Source: Turbatrix aceti | Lineage: Eukaryota; Nematoda; Chromadorea; Rhabditida; Panagrolaimidae | Direction of reading: 5' to 3' | DNA: 64,000 nt | Assembly: GCA_963969345.1 (NCBI GenBank) | Contig: OZ017768.1 | Location: 7,526,718 to 7,590,717 of the forward strand | In this document: in pieces, positions 1 to 10,379 of the stretch | How positions within the stretch are numbered: the stretch's first letter is position 1 | Layout of the letters: each line of letters starts with the position of its first letter | Notes under the pieces: model-generated | What the model was told of the DNA's origin: nothing | Databases searched by the model: none | The model's input: only the letters and a program-made list of their open reading frames with translations | Program-made: the position numbers and the translations under genes

Positions 1-336
1 GATATGGCACTCCGTATTTAGGGGAGTACGATGGTACTTATTTAAAATGAAAAAACAACAAAAGATAGAACAAAAGAATACTAACAAAAAATAATTACTA
101 TTTTTTTTAAATTTATGTTAAAGCACTTTTTGGTTTTATCTGAATTAAATTTAAAACAAAAAAAATGTCTACAGCGAACAGAGATTAGTGTGCTTTAGCG
201 CATCTGAAACACACTTTTATTATTAGTTAGAATATAGTTAACATTCTTTCACGTCACGTGAGTTTTTTGAGCCCCATAATAAGCTTTAAATTTTGCGGAA
301 CAAAATTCTTGGGGTAACATTTAGTTGAGTTGTATA
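1..336. other. AT-rich flank, no gene seen
   Basis: AT-rich sequence with poly-A and poly-T runs up to the TA target dinucleotide (337-338) of the first fold-back element. I see no gene, RNA or repeat here. Confidence 0.6.
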
Positions 337-338
337 TA

Positions 339-1923
339 CAGTAGCGCCGAAAAGTTTAAGTGCAAACATTAATTTGCACCGTGCATTGTTCAAACGTATT
401 GGTTTGAGCTCAAAATTTTTTTGATAAGCATCCTAGTATATAGCCTTACTATTACCAAGTTTCAGATGGATTCGCTCAAAAATGTATTTTTGGCATATCG
501 ATTTATACAATGCGCGCGCCGAAAAGTTTAAGTGCAAGATGCTTTCTTTGCAGTAATAAAGCGCATTTTTATGTATCATAGTTTTTGTTACGTTTTTATC
601 ACTTTGTATCAATGTTTTATTGATTGAGAACATATTTCGCGCAATACATTGATTTTATCGAGAAAATGAAGATGGCAACAGCCAATTTCAAAAATACACC
701 CTTCTAGGGAGGTTTCGAAGGCTCTGGACGTCGAGGATTTAGTTTTTTTTATTCCAGCAGTGCCTAAAATGAAAGCAGTAATTGTCTACACAACGTACAA
801 GAGCAGCCAACCCTCCGTTGACACGAACGGCGGCGATAGAAATTTTTTTTTGATGTTAAGGTAGAGCTTTGAGTTGACTCAAGTTGATAAAAATGAGAAT
901 CGCCAGCAACGCGAAGGTTGTAAAATTAGTCCTGTGGTTCTAAAACATTGCCGACAAGTTGCCAAATATAAATGACAACAATTCTCCCCTTATCCACTTG
1001 TTTCCGCAGAGAACAGGGAGACCGAACTAGATTTCATAACTAAACGTCAACATTGAAAAACTGAGCATTTGAAAAAAGTCCCCTGTGGCCACGAAAGTGG
1101 AGTGAAACGGTTTTGTTATTATTTTTTGTAGTACGCTGATTGTTTGCAATACAAAAAACCATATTCATAATATTTTTTTCCAATCAATTGTCATCTATTC
1201 TAAAATTCCGATGTTGTTGTTTTTCGAAGTTACAAGTTTATCGTCCCGTTCTCTGCGGAAACAAGTGGATAAGGGGAGAATTGTTGTCATTTATATTTGG
1301 CAACTTGTCGGCAATGTTTTAGAACCACAGGACTAATTTTACAACCTTCGCGTTGCTGGCGATTCTCATTTTTATCAACTTGAGTCAACTCAAAGCTCTA
1401 CCTTAACATCAAAAAAAAATTTCTATCGCCGCCGTTCGTGTCAACGGAGGGTTGGCTGCTCTTGTACGTTGTGTAGACAATTACTGCTTTCATTTTAGGC
1501 ACTGCTGGAATAAAAAAAACTAAATCCTCGACGTCCAGAGCCTTCGAAACCTCCCTAGAAGGGTGTATTTTTGAAATTGGCTGTTGCCATCTTCATTTTC
1601 TCGATAAAATCAATGTATTGCGCGAAATATGTTCTCAATCAATAAAACATTGATACAAAGTGATAAAAACGTAACAAAAACTATGATACATAAAAATGCG
1701 CTTTATTACTGCAAAGAAAGCATCTTGCACTTAAACTTTTCGGCGCGCGCATTGTATAAATCGATATGCCAAAAATACATTTTTGAGCGAATCCATCTGA
1801 AACTTGGCAATAGTAAGGCTATATACTAGGATGCTTATCAAAAAAATTTTGAGCCTAAACCAATACGTTTGAACAATGCACGGTGCAAATTAATGTTTGC
1901 ACTTAAACTTTTCGGCGCTACTG
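339..1923. mobile_element. Fold-back (palindromic) Tc1/mariner-like non-autonomous transposon, copy 1
   Basis: Two inverted arms of exactly 676 bp (339-1014 and 1248-1923) surround a 233-bp spacer (1015-1247). The ends read CAGTAGCGCCGAAAAG and both are flanked by TA (337-338, 1924-1925), the target duplication expected of the Tc1/mariner superfamily. The terminal motif GCGCCGAAAAGTTTAAGTGC recurs 172 bp inside each arm (516-535 on the left). This is an IR/DR layout with two putative transposase-binding sites per end. There is no transposase, so the element must be mobilised in trans. Each arm has an outward-facing 66-codon frame (433-633 minus, 1629-1829 plus) that is mostly a by-product of the arm sequence. 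The superfamily call rests on TA duplication, terminal CAGT and IR/DR layout, not on a protein. Confidence 0.85.
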
Positions 1924-1925
1924 TA

Positions 1926-3864
1926 CAATTTTGTTGTGCAAAAGATATTTTAAAACCAATTATGTTTTGCGCATGTGTGGGGTTCTGACGTAACTTGTGA
2001 TTATGGTACAAACTTCTAAGTATTAAGTTAAATGTGGGTTCACACATTAGTCACAAACATGTGAGGTCATAAATTATTGTTGCCAGTTGACATTTTTTTA
2101 AACATTCGTTAGATGTTTTAAAAAAATCAAATTGGGTTGGATCTGACATTCATTTTTTATGTGTGATAATTAACAAAGTTTTGATTAGTTCGAAGGATAG
2201 GTACTAATTTCTTGACAAATGGCCACTTTCACCACTCCCTGTCCCGTGTAAAATCACCTGACCTACCTGTCAGCCTCCATCTAACACCCCGTTACGGAGT
2301 AATGAGTTTCGCGAAATGGGTGGTTTTCATACTTGTTTGACGGCGAAATAGTGAATTAGATAGTTGGTACCTTAGAGGCGCTAGCTGAATGGTTTACAGA
2401 ATGTCTAATGCCTTCTAAAAACGTTGTGTAATAAATATACCGCATTTGCAATTCAATTGGAGGCTTTAGCTCTGCTGTAACCCTGTGATAGGGATGATTA
2501 TTAAGAGGCTAAAGTTTTGATGAGACCACGTGATAAATTCTGAACAGGTGTTAAACATAAATTTAAATTGATTCGAAAAAAAATTTAAATTAGGTCGTAA
2601 AAAGTTTCCATCATGACTTGAAAAACCAGATTTAGTGTCGAAACAGTTGAAAATAATAAACACCGTAAAACAGTTGAAAACAAAAAAGTATTTCAATATC
2701 TGCAATTATCCCATTCAATTTTTTTCATTATAATTCTTGGCTCAGCATAATCCCATTTTTCTAATTACCTCAATTTGTTCTTTTTTTTGTCCGGTGCACC
2801 GCACCTTGCCTTCTTTGTGGTTTGAGTGACTGTCAGCAGCCGTGAGTGCATCAATGACACGACAGCTATGTACTACGGCTACAGTCGTCGGTCTACCGCC
2901 ATTTTCCCTCGTTTGTTATTACCCTTCTTTTCTCTGCATCACCCGGGTGAGTCGCAACGTCTCAAACCGGCTGTTTTTGAGTCGACTATTTTTTCCGTCG
3001 TGTTAGACAGACTTCTTTGTTCTGACTGAGATACAACCGGGTAAACGTAAACGAGTGATGAGTGGCCACCGAACCTGAATGCCGGTTTCTTTTTCCTGAC
3101 TATTTTGGTTTGAAGACGGATTGCGTATACGACAGGGGTGAATTACCCTGTTTTGTTGTCTCATTGCATTGCATCAATGATTTGGAGTAGGACGTAACCT
3201 TCTTCTGGTGTGAATTATGCACAATATAAGTGGTAAAAAATAGGCAGGTTTTTTTTGCTTTTACTGTGATGATTTTTGTGAGTCTTTTTAGGGTTTATTT
3301 TTGGTTAGGTTGTTTTCGAATTTTTGTGGTAACATCAAAATTAAAAAAAAAATTTTGTGTTAAAAAAACATGTATTTCCTAAAGTTAAAAGTTTTTGAAT
3401 TTAAAATATTTAAAAATAATATAATTTTTTGAAACACATTTTTCTGCATCAAAAGTAATATTCAAATCAAATTTTAAAACTATTTGCACCCGTTTTTTTA
3501 AATCTGGTATTTTATTTAAAAATTAATTTCATTTTCGATTGACGTATTTTTTTCAACTTGTGTCATGATTTACTTTTCTAATTTTATATATTACTTCCAA
3601 GAGTTGTTCTTTTGAACGCCGTTATAAATAGTAATCTACAATGCCCGTTCTGACGTCGGTAACTTGTCCGTGAAACGGTGAGAATCCAGATGAGAACTGA
3701 TTGTCCGTTTACGTAACGGATGTCTTAGAAGTACTGTATAAAGGACAAAGTGTACTTTTGGTTTCAATACTTTCTTGTACTTTTGAATTTTATGTAGACA
3801 AGTATGCGCCAGGTGAAATTTACCTAGACACGATTTGAAATTCCTACGCAACTTCATCGTTTCG
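1926..3864. other. Intergenic, no gene seen
   Basis: AT-rich DNA between two mobile elements. The segment around 2820-3060 is more mixed in composition, but I found no domain, no splice-consistent exon chain and no RNA gene. 3300-3600 is very A/T-rich. Confidence 0.5.
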
Positions 3865-5307
3865 TACATATAACACGCGGACAATAAAAATTTTTTCTGT
3901 CATCTTTTTTTTTGGCTTTATTTTCAATTAATATTTTCTGAAGAAGCTTAATGATTCCAAAACGCATTTTTATTGAAAAATTTAGAAATACCTTTACAGA
4001 ACTTCTGTATTGAGTAAATTTGATAAACATGCTTCTTCATACGATGGCATGAAGTAAATTGACGTAAAATATAATTGTGATTTGGTTTTAAATGTATTTT
4101 GTGTATGTTATAAATTATTAAAATAATATATTTATTTAACAATTTAGAACTTTATTTTTGCCCTCTTTTAGTTTCATAAGCAAATCTTATTATAATTTTT
4201 ATTCATTAACACCAACAAAATCACATCTGTAGATATCGCTGCACAATGAACTGAGGGAAGCTACGTCGCTGGTGCGCGACAAAGTCGATGGAGAAGAATA
4301 GGGAGAGAAGCTATGTCGCTGCAGCGTGGCAGAGTCGCTGGGATGAAAAGAGATGAACGCGACGCAACGTCGCTTCAGCGTGGTAGCGTCGGCTGAAAGT
4401 TATAGGGAGCGACGCAACGTCGCTGCGGCGTGGCAGCGTTCGCGGCATGAAAGAATAAAAATTGAAGTACGAACCACACTGAAAACAAACCGCCGCCAAC
4501 CTAAAACAATCAAAACGAAGTGTTTGAAACCGTTTTTGTGAATTTTTTTCTGTCAAATATTTTGCATGCGAAACTGAGTCAATTTCTCAAGATTTGTTTT
4601 CATTTTCAGTTAATCTGAAATCTATGGCGGCTTGTTTTTGGTGTGGTTCGTACTTCAATTTTTATTCTTTCATGCCGCGAACGCTGCCACGCCGCAGCGA
4701 CGTTGCGTCGCTCCTTATAACTTTCAGCTGAAGCTGCCGCGCTGCAGCGACGTTGCGTCTCTCATTCTTCCTTACAACGGACGCTGCCACGCCGCAGCGA
4801 CGCTGCGTCGCTCCTTATAACTTTCAGCTGAAGCTGCCGCGCTGCAGCGACGTTGCGTCTCTCATTCTTTCATGCCGCGAACGCTGCCACGCCGCAGCGA
4901 CGTTGCGTCGCTCCTTATAACTTTCAGCCGACGCTACCACGCTGCATCGAGGTGGCGTCTTTCTACGGCTATGAAAAACAATAAAATGCAAAATAAAGTT
5001 CTGCTTAAGTGTAAAACACCAACAACATTTGATTCAAAATGTAGTACATATGGGACACCATAAATTCTTAAACATTTTATTTATATAAACTAAAATATTT
5101 GCAAAAATTTTGCTGCACATTATCTTTCAGATCATGGTTTCAAAAAATACACTAAAACAATGATGTGACTTCTGAAAGTTCTTTCATGACGCTTTTTTGA
5201 TAAAAAATCTGGAAACCAAAAAAGTGTCAATCCACAAAAATGTATTGAAAAAAGGGTTCAAAAAAGGGGTGTTCAAAATAATTTTTATTGTCCGCGTGTT
5301 ATATGTA
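3865..5307. mobile_element. DNA transposon-like element with 28-bp terminal inverted repeats
   Basis: A perfect 28-bp inverted repeat starts TACATATAACACGCGG at 3865-3892 and recurs in reverse at 5280-5307. The outermost TA at each end could be a target-site duplication, which would place the element itself at 3867-5305. The inside has no transposase. It is dominated by an inverted, tandemly arranged GC-rich hairpin satellite (4255-4970) flanked by AT-rich DNA. This is a plausible non-autonomous cut-and-paste element; a chance insertion of a satellite between unrelated repeats is less likely given the perfect TIRs. Confidence 0.6.
4255..4970. repeat. Inverted tandem array of hairpin units (GCGACGTTGCGTCGC)
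   Basis: A unit of about 50 bp containing the dyad GCGACG-TTG-CGTCGC is repeated. The left half (4265-4480) carries it in one orientation and the right half (4640-4960) in the other, so the block is a large palindrome centred near 4560. The segment 4431-4480 and its reverse complement near 4640-4690 match almost exactly. Reading frames of 60-80 codons arise here only because the unit lacks stops. They change frame and strand together with the repeat and are not genes. Confidence 0.8.
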
Positions 5308-5567
5308 GGTAAGCGCCTTTTTTGTAAGAAGGGTCAAAAGTTTTTGTGTTAGCACAGTTATGCACCATACAGATTATAGTGTATGAAAAGATCGCTTACA
5401 AATCTTGTATCTCATAATATTTAGTTTTACAAAATCACCGTAAAAATTATATTTTATTTACATATATTTGCTTTTGCTATTTACGCCTACGTGGACGTCA
5501 TTTGTGCCTCCTAACATCTGATCTAATGATAACTAACCACTGAGTAATGGTGAAATAAATAAATAAA
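5308..5567. other. Short intergenic stretch with (AAAT)n tail
   Basis: AT-rich. An AAAT tetranucleotide run at about 5555-5572 abuts the inverted repeat that contains the SL RNA genes. It resembles the 3' tail of an RTE-type retroposon, but no upstream body is recognisable. Confidence 0.4.
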
Positions 5568-5574
5568 TAAATTT

Positions 5575-5676
5575 GCTTTTGCTTATGCAAAAGCGTTCCA
5601 AAATTTAGTGGTATCCCACCACAAGCTTTCGAGAGGGCGGATTTCAATGTTTACCTCAAATCTGGGTAATTAAACC
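5575..5676 (-). ncRNA. Spliced-leader RNA gene, SL1 variant
   Basis: On the minus strand the 22-nt leader exon (5676-5655) starts GGTTTAATTACCC and differs from canonical SL1 at exon positions 15-16 (CCCAGATTTGAG instead of CCCAAGTTTGAG). It is followed by the 5' splice site GTAAAC (5654-5649) and a GTGGT/ACCAC hairpin. Next come the Sm-binding site AATTTTGG (5605-5598) and a perfect 3' stem GCTTTTGC-ATAA-GCAAAAGC ending at 5575. The total is 102 nt, the same as its partner at 6125. The RNA would form an Sm snRNP and donate its leader to pre-mRNAs. All structural elements are intact, so I regard it as a potentially functional variant rather than an obvious pseudogene. Confidence 0.85.
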
Positions 5677-5717
5677 AACAACAAAAACGCTGACTTGAAT
5701 TTTAAATGCATGCTTGC

Positions 5718-5740
5718 GCTAATTCAGAAGGTGACCAAAA
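5718..5740 (-). promoter_or_regulatory. Candidate proximal sequence element of the variant SL RNA gene
   Basis: On the minus strand, GGTCACCTTCTGAATT begins 60 bp upstream of the first leader nucleotide (5676). The partner gene has GGTCATCTTTTTGATT at the same distance. Nematode SL RNA and U snRNA genes use a proximal sequence element at about this distance. The assignment rests on conservation and spacing only. Confidence 0.5.
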
Positions 5741-6063
5741 ACATGCATTGCACAACTAAAATGTAAGAGAGCGCAGACAACCAGGCGCATCTTTGTTCGT
5801 TGTGTAAGAGAGGAGAGACGTTTGGGAAGTGAATCCGATGCGGATAAAATGAGTTCAAAGTAAAAAATTAGCGTTTGAAAAAATTTTTCGGACAACATAT
5901 TTATTAAAGAAAATTCGAAATATTTTAATAAATTTGTAATTAACTAATTTTATCTGATCTGGATTCACCTCCCAAAAGTCTCCTCGCTCCTTTCCACAAT
6001 TTACAGGAAAGCACACTTGTTGTCTGCGATCTCACTTTTCTTTCTGTACAAAAGCATGTTGCT

Positions 6064-6082
6064 TGGTCATCTTTTTGATTTG
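6064..6082 (+). promoter_or_regulatory. Candidate proximal sequence element of the SL1 RNA gene
   Basis: GGTCATCTTTTTGATTTG starts about 60 bp before the leader start at 6125 and matches the block at the same distance in the inverted partner gene. Confidence 0.5.
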
Positions 6083-6124
6083 TTCAAACTCGCGTACAAA
6101 ACCCCATCCTGTGATTTTATCATC

Positions 6125-6226
6125 GGTTTAATTACCCAAGTTTGAGGTAAACATTGAATTCCGCCCTTGCGAAAGCATGTGGTTGGATACCACTAAATTT
6201 TGGAACGCTTTTGCACAAACAGAAGC
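6125..6226 (+). ncRNA. sls-1: Spliced-leader 1 (SL1) RNA gene
   Basis: The 22-nt exon at 6125-6146 is the canonical nematode SL1 leader (begins GGTTTAATTACCC, ends AAGTTTGAG). The 5' splice site GTAAAC and the following CATTGAA match the C. elegans SL1 RNA as I know it. A GTGGT-TGGAT-ACCAC hairpin (about 6179-6193), an Sm site AATTTTGG (6196-6203) followed by AACG, and a weaker 3' stem (6207-6226) complete the RNA. It supplies the leader trans-spliced to mRNA 5' ends. In C. elegans SL1 genes sit in the 5S rDNA repeat. No 5S sequence is visible here, so this is a dispersed copy. Confidence 0.95.
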
Positions 6227-6233
6227 AAATTAA

Positions 6234-8530
6234 CAAAAAAGAAAGTTTAGAACAATCGAAATGTTTTTGTAGATATAAACGAATGAACGAAACAAATGAC
6301 ATCAATCTGACTTCAAAGATCTTTAGTCGTTTTCGCGTGTACAGTAATCTTTTTGCTGCCTGATCAAATTAGGATAAATTAAAAGTTATGTGATACATGT
6401 AATTTTCTGTATTCAATTTGCTCGGTTTTGTAATATTCGATTTTCTTTTGCATTAGTCAGAATTTGTAATAAATACTTACATAAAATTGAACAGGTTAAA
6501 ATTAGCTGTTATAATTATAATTGCAAATCCAAAACGTTAAAAACCTGGTACGGTAATATTTAGTTGAGCTTTTGTAACTTTTATAAGGTTTTGTATTTTT
6601 ATTGACTCGTAGTCACATGTTTCAGTTCGTTTTGGCTACAGAAAATCTAGTCTCGTACTGTTGGGTTCCTACATTGCAATTATTCGTACTTCCTTTACCT
6701 GCGTGACTTTTTACTTTTATTTAATCCAAGAAAAACAAAAACAACCTTCAATGGTGCCCTTTAGTGTGAGCCAGGTGCAGAACACGTAGTCGTTTTCGTA
6801 TAAATGCGTTATTATGTATCTTCTAACTCTTCTAAATATGTGTTTGAATACTGTCAAACAATTTGGTCTTGATTCTGAGAATAGACAAGAAATTTTTATC
6901 TAAATACATAACTTGTGTGTTTTGAAAGCATACGAATGTACATATAAACACATTGTCGAACATTTATTGCACTTTGAAGTTGCGAGAAAAAAAAAGTCAA
7001 TCCGGGTACAAGTGCAGTTAAAACAGTCGGCATCTGGCAGACTTGAACGGAAACTAAACGCTTTTGAAAAAATTTGGTTGTTTCAAGTGCAATAAAACTA
7101 ACTTTTATATAATGTAAAAAATGTTCGAATTTGAAAAAAATTGAGATACTAAAAAATGTGCGTCACATATGTTTCGAAAATTTTATTCGACTACAAAAAT
7201 TTTTTACATTTATAAAATTTCTTTGTATTTAAATGCAAACTTGAACTTTTGTAACACTAGTCTTTTTTGAACCAAAGTCCGTACATGTAAGAAAAAAATG
7301 TTTATGACATGTGTTCTCTGTTTTGACGAATTTATTCAATTAAAACTTCCTTGTTGGCTTTATTCAAGCCGGCTTGGCTCTGTGGGTATCGTCACAGAAC
7401 TACACAACAACATTTATCCCCGTACTTGGCTATTTGTACACTTTTTGGCTTCTTAGGTGACAAATTGAGTTGCTCAGTCAGTCAGTGTTGGCCGTTGTCA
7501 TGAGTTTTTGTGCACGCTACTGTATCTATTATACCTGACGTTTTTTTAACATTGGCATTTCATGCTGCAAATTTTTGGCATTTGGTTAAAATTAATGTGG
7601 CACGTAAAAACGTAAAGTAGAAAATATTTATATTTAATTTCTGGACTGTAAATTTTTTTTCAAATAAGATTTATAAGATTTTTGAGTTCTGAGCGAGAGT
7701 TTGTCTAGTGGATGTGTTTTTGTTTGGTTTTTGATATTCGAAAATGATACATTGTGTCACTGATTGTGAAGATAGTCAGGTAAGCTCTGGAGGGGATTAG
7801 TGCGTTGAAGACTTCTGAACTTTGAATGCCTATCCGGGCGCGTTGTTGCTTCTACGTAGCACACATAGACATAGATTTTGGTCATGTACACATATTTACT
7901 CTTTGTTGCTGTGCACCGTTTGCATGTAGTATCCCGCGTAATTGTTTTTTCCATACCTATCTGACCGAAAAGAGGTGATTAAGCAGAGACCAACTACGTA
8001 GGAGTTGGTCTCTGCCTTCTGTCGCTGTCACCGAACATCATCGGTAACGGTAACGGACGAGATCCTGCAGAATCTGTGCAGCGCGCTTGCTGCACCATCA
8101 GAAATCAGGTGCCGTTGACGTGCGCTCAGCTTACTCACCCGCACTCAAGGGCGTAATTATTTACGATACATACATCTCGACATCTTTGTAAATACATACA
8201 TCTTTGACGGGGTGCATGTTGGGTTTACCTGCACTAATTATTGTACGGTTGAGAGGATGTGAGATGAGATGAAAATGGTTCTAATATGAAGATGGCACGT
8301 CTCCGCGCGTTTGAGGCTCACTCAGTTAAATGAAGGCGCTTTTGATGAAACAAAAATTAAGATGGGTTTGATATCACTTTTTTGTGTTGTTGATGGGGGT
8401 GGTGTTGTGTTATTTGTCATAAAAGTGCTTCTATTTTTAAATATCAGTGGCATTTAAATTATTCACACAGAATGAAAACTTGGGTTTTAAAAAAATTAAA
8501 GTTAAAAATAAATCTATTTTTTTTGTTTTG
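6234..8530. other. Intergenic, no gene seen
   Basis: AT-rich DNA with mixed short frames and no recognisable coding signal. The only clear structure is the hairpin at 7983-8015. Confidence 0.5.
7983..8015. repeat. Perfect 13-bp hairpin around ACGTAGG
   Basis: GCAGAGACCAACT and its reverse complement are separated by 7 bases. The loop region CTACGTAGGAGT also occurs in the palindrome at 12215-12230, so the two may belong to one family of very short fold-back sequences. Confidence 0.6.
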
Positions 8531-8532
8531 TA

Positions 8533-10117
8533 CAGTAGCGCCGAAAAGTTTAAGTGCAAACATTAATTTGCACCGTGCATTGTTCAAACGTATTGGTTTA
8601 GGCTCAAAATTTTTTTGATAAGCATCCTAGTATATAGCCTTAGTATTGCCAAGTTTCAGATGGATTCGCTCAAAAATGTATTTTTGGCATATCGATTTAT
8701 ACAATGCGCGCGCCGAAAAGTTTAAGTGCAAGATGCTTTCTTTGCAGTAATAAAGCGCATTTTTATGTATCATAGTTTTTGTTACGTTTTTATCACTTTG
8801 TATCAATGTTTTATTGATTGAGAACATATTTCGCGCAATACATTGATTTTATCGAGAAAATGAAGATGGCAACAGCTCATCTCAAAAATACACCCTTCTA
8901 GGGAGGTTTCGAAGGCTCTGGACGTCGAGGATTTAGTTTTTTTTATTCCAGCAGTGCCTAAAATGAAAGCAGTAATAGTCTACACAACGTACAAGAGCAG
9001 CCAACCCTCCGTTGACACGAACGGCGGCGATAGAAATTTTTTTTTGATGTTGAGGTAGAGCTTCGAGTTGGCTCAAGTTGATAAAAATGAGAATCGCCAG
9101 CAACGCGAAGGTGGTAAAATTAGTCCTGTGGTTCTAAAACATTGCCTACAAGTTGCCAAATATAAATGACAACAATTCTCCCCTTATCCACTTGTTTCCG
9201 CAGAGAACGGGACGATAAACTTGTAACTTCGAAAAACAACAACATCGGAATTTTAGAATAGATGACAATTGATTGGAAAAAAATATTATGAATATGGTTT
9301 TTTGTATTGCAAACAATCAGCGTACTACAAAAAATAATAACAAAACCGTTTCACTCCACTTTCGTGGCCACAGGGGACTTTTTTCAAATGCTCAGTTTTT
9401 CAATGTTGACGTTTAGTTATGAAATCTAGTTCGGTCTCCCTGTTCTCTGCGGAAACGAGTGGATAAGCGGTGAATTGTTATCATTTATGTTTGGCAGCGT
9501 GTAGGCATTGTTTTAGAACCACAGGACTAATTTTACCACCTTCGCGTTGCTGGCGATTCTCATTTTTATCAACTTGAGCCAACTCGAAGCTCTACCTCAA
9601 CATCAAAAAAATTTTTCTATCGCCGCCGTTCGTGTCAACGGAGGGTTGGCTGCTCTTGTACGTTGTGTAGACAATTACTGCTTTCATTTTAGGCACTGCT
9701 GGAATAAAAAAAACTAAATCCTCGACGTCCAGAGCCTTCGAAACCTCCCTAGAAGGGTGTATTTTTGAGATGAGCTGTTGCCATCTTCATTTTCTCGATA
9801 AAATCAATGTATTGCGCGAAATATGTTCTCAATCAATAAAACATTGATACAAAGTGATAAAAACGTAACAAAAACTATGATACATAAAAATGCGCTTTAT
9901 TACTGCAAAGAAAGCATCTTGCACTTAAACTTTTCGGCGCGCGCATTGTATAAATCGATATGCCAAAAATACATTTTTGAGCGAATCCATCTGAAACTTG
10001 GCAATACTAAGGCTATATACTAGGATGCTTATCAAAAAAATTTTGAGCCTAAACCAATACGTTTGAACAATGCACGGTGCAAATTAATGTTTGCACTTAA
10101 ACTTTTCGGCGCTACTG
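8533..10117. mobile_element. Fold-back (palindromic) Tc1/mariner-like non-autonomous transposon, copy 2
   Basis: Same architecture and same length (1585 bp) as the element at 339-1923: arms 8533-9208 and 9442-10117 (676 bp each), spacer 9209-9441 (233 bp), TA at 8531-8532 and 10118-10119. The spacer lies in the opposite orientation relative to copy 1. The arms carry copy-specific base changes that are shared by both arms. Examples are GCTCATCT here against GCCAATTT in copy 1 next to the CTTCTAGGGAGG block. The inner right arm (about 9455-9515) has additional private changes. There is no transposase. The arms again contain outward 66-codon frames (8627-8827 minus, 9823-10023 plus). Confidence 0.85.
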
Positions 10118-10119
10118 TA

Positions 10120-10379
10120 CGCCTACTCAATATCTAATATAATATTTGAAGTGCCTAAGCCGATTTCTATTCTTCCCGCTGACCTTTAGAACCTAAGGAT
10201 TCCCTGCCGTGAATTTACTTCCCTTATTTATGTACGTACTCTGTTGAAAAACAAAAAACGTAAAACGGGTTTCAGCGGAGCGATTAGCTTTTATTCCATT
10301 TGCCTTGACTTATGACGCCAGAGTCGCACTTGTAGTCTCTTCCTCAATCCTCAGTTGCCGAATAAAAACGCACATCTTC
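10120..10379. other. Short intergenic stretch
   Basis: AT-rich sequence right of the second fold-back element. No feature is recognised. Confidence 0.4.

Larger units (their letters stand above)
5568..6233. repeat. Diverged inverted repeat carrying two divergent SL RNA genes
   Basis: The two halves meet near 5900 and are reverse-complement copies of each other. They are nearly identical over the SL RNA coding parts and roughly 70% alike over the shared upstream region, including the GGTCA(C/T)CTT block and the segment around AAGTGAATCC / GGTGAATCC. An inverted duplication of an SL RNA gene with its promoter followed by divergence explains this best. Confidence 0.8.

Noticed and set aside
4255..4970. 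CRISPR-like array
   Set aside because: Units are contiguous hairpin satellites in a eukaryotic genome, with inverted halves and no unique spacers.
4311..5063. Several 60-80 codon frames
   Set aside because: They lie in the inverted satellite array and repeat with the unit; composition alone explains them.
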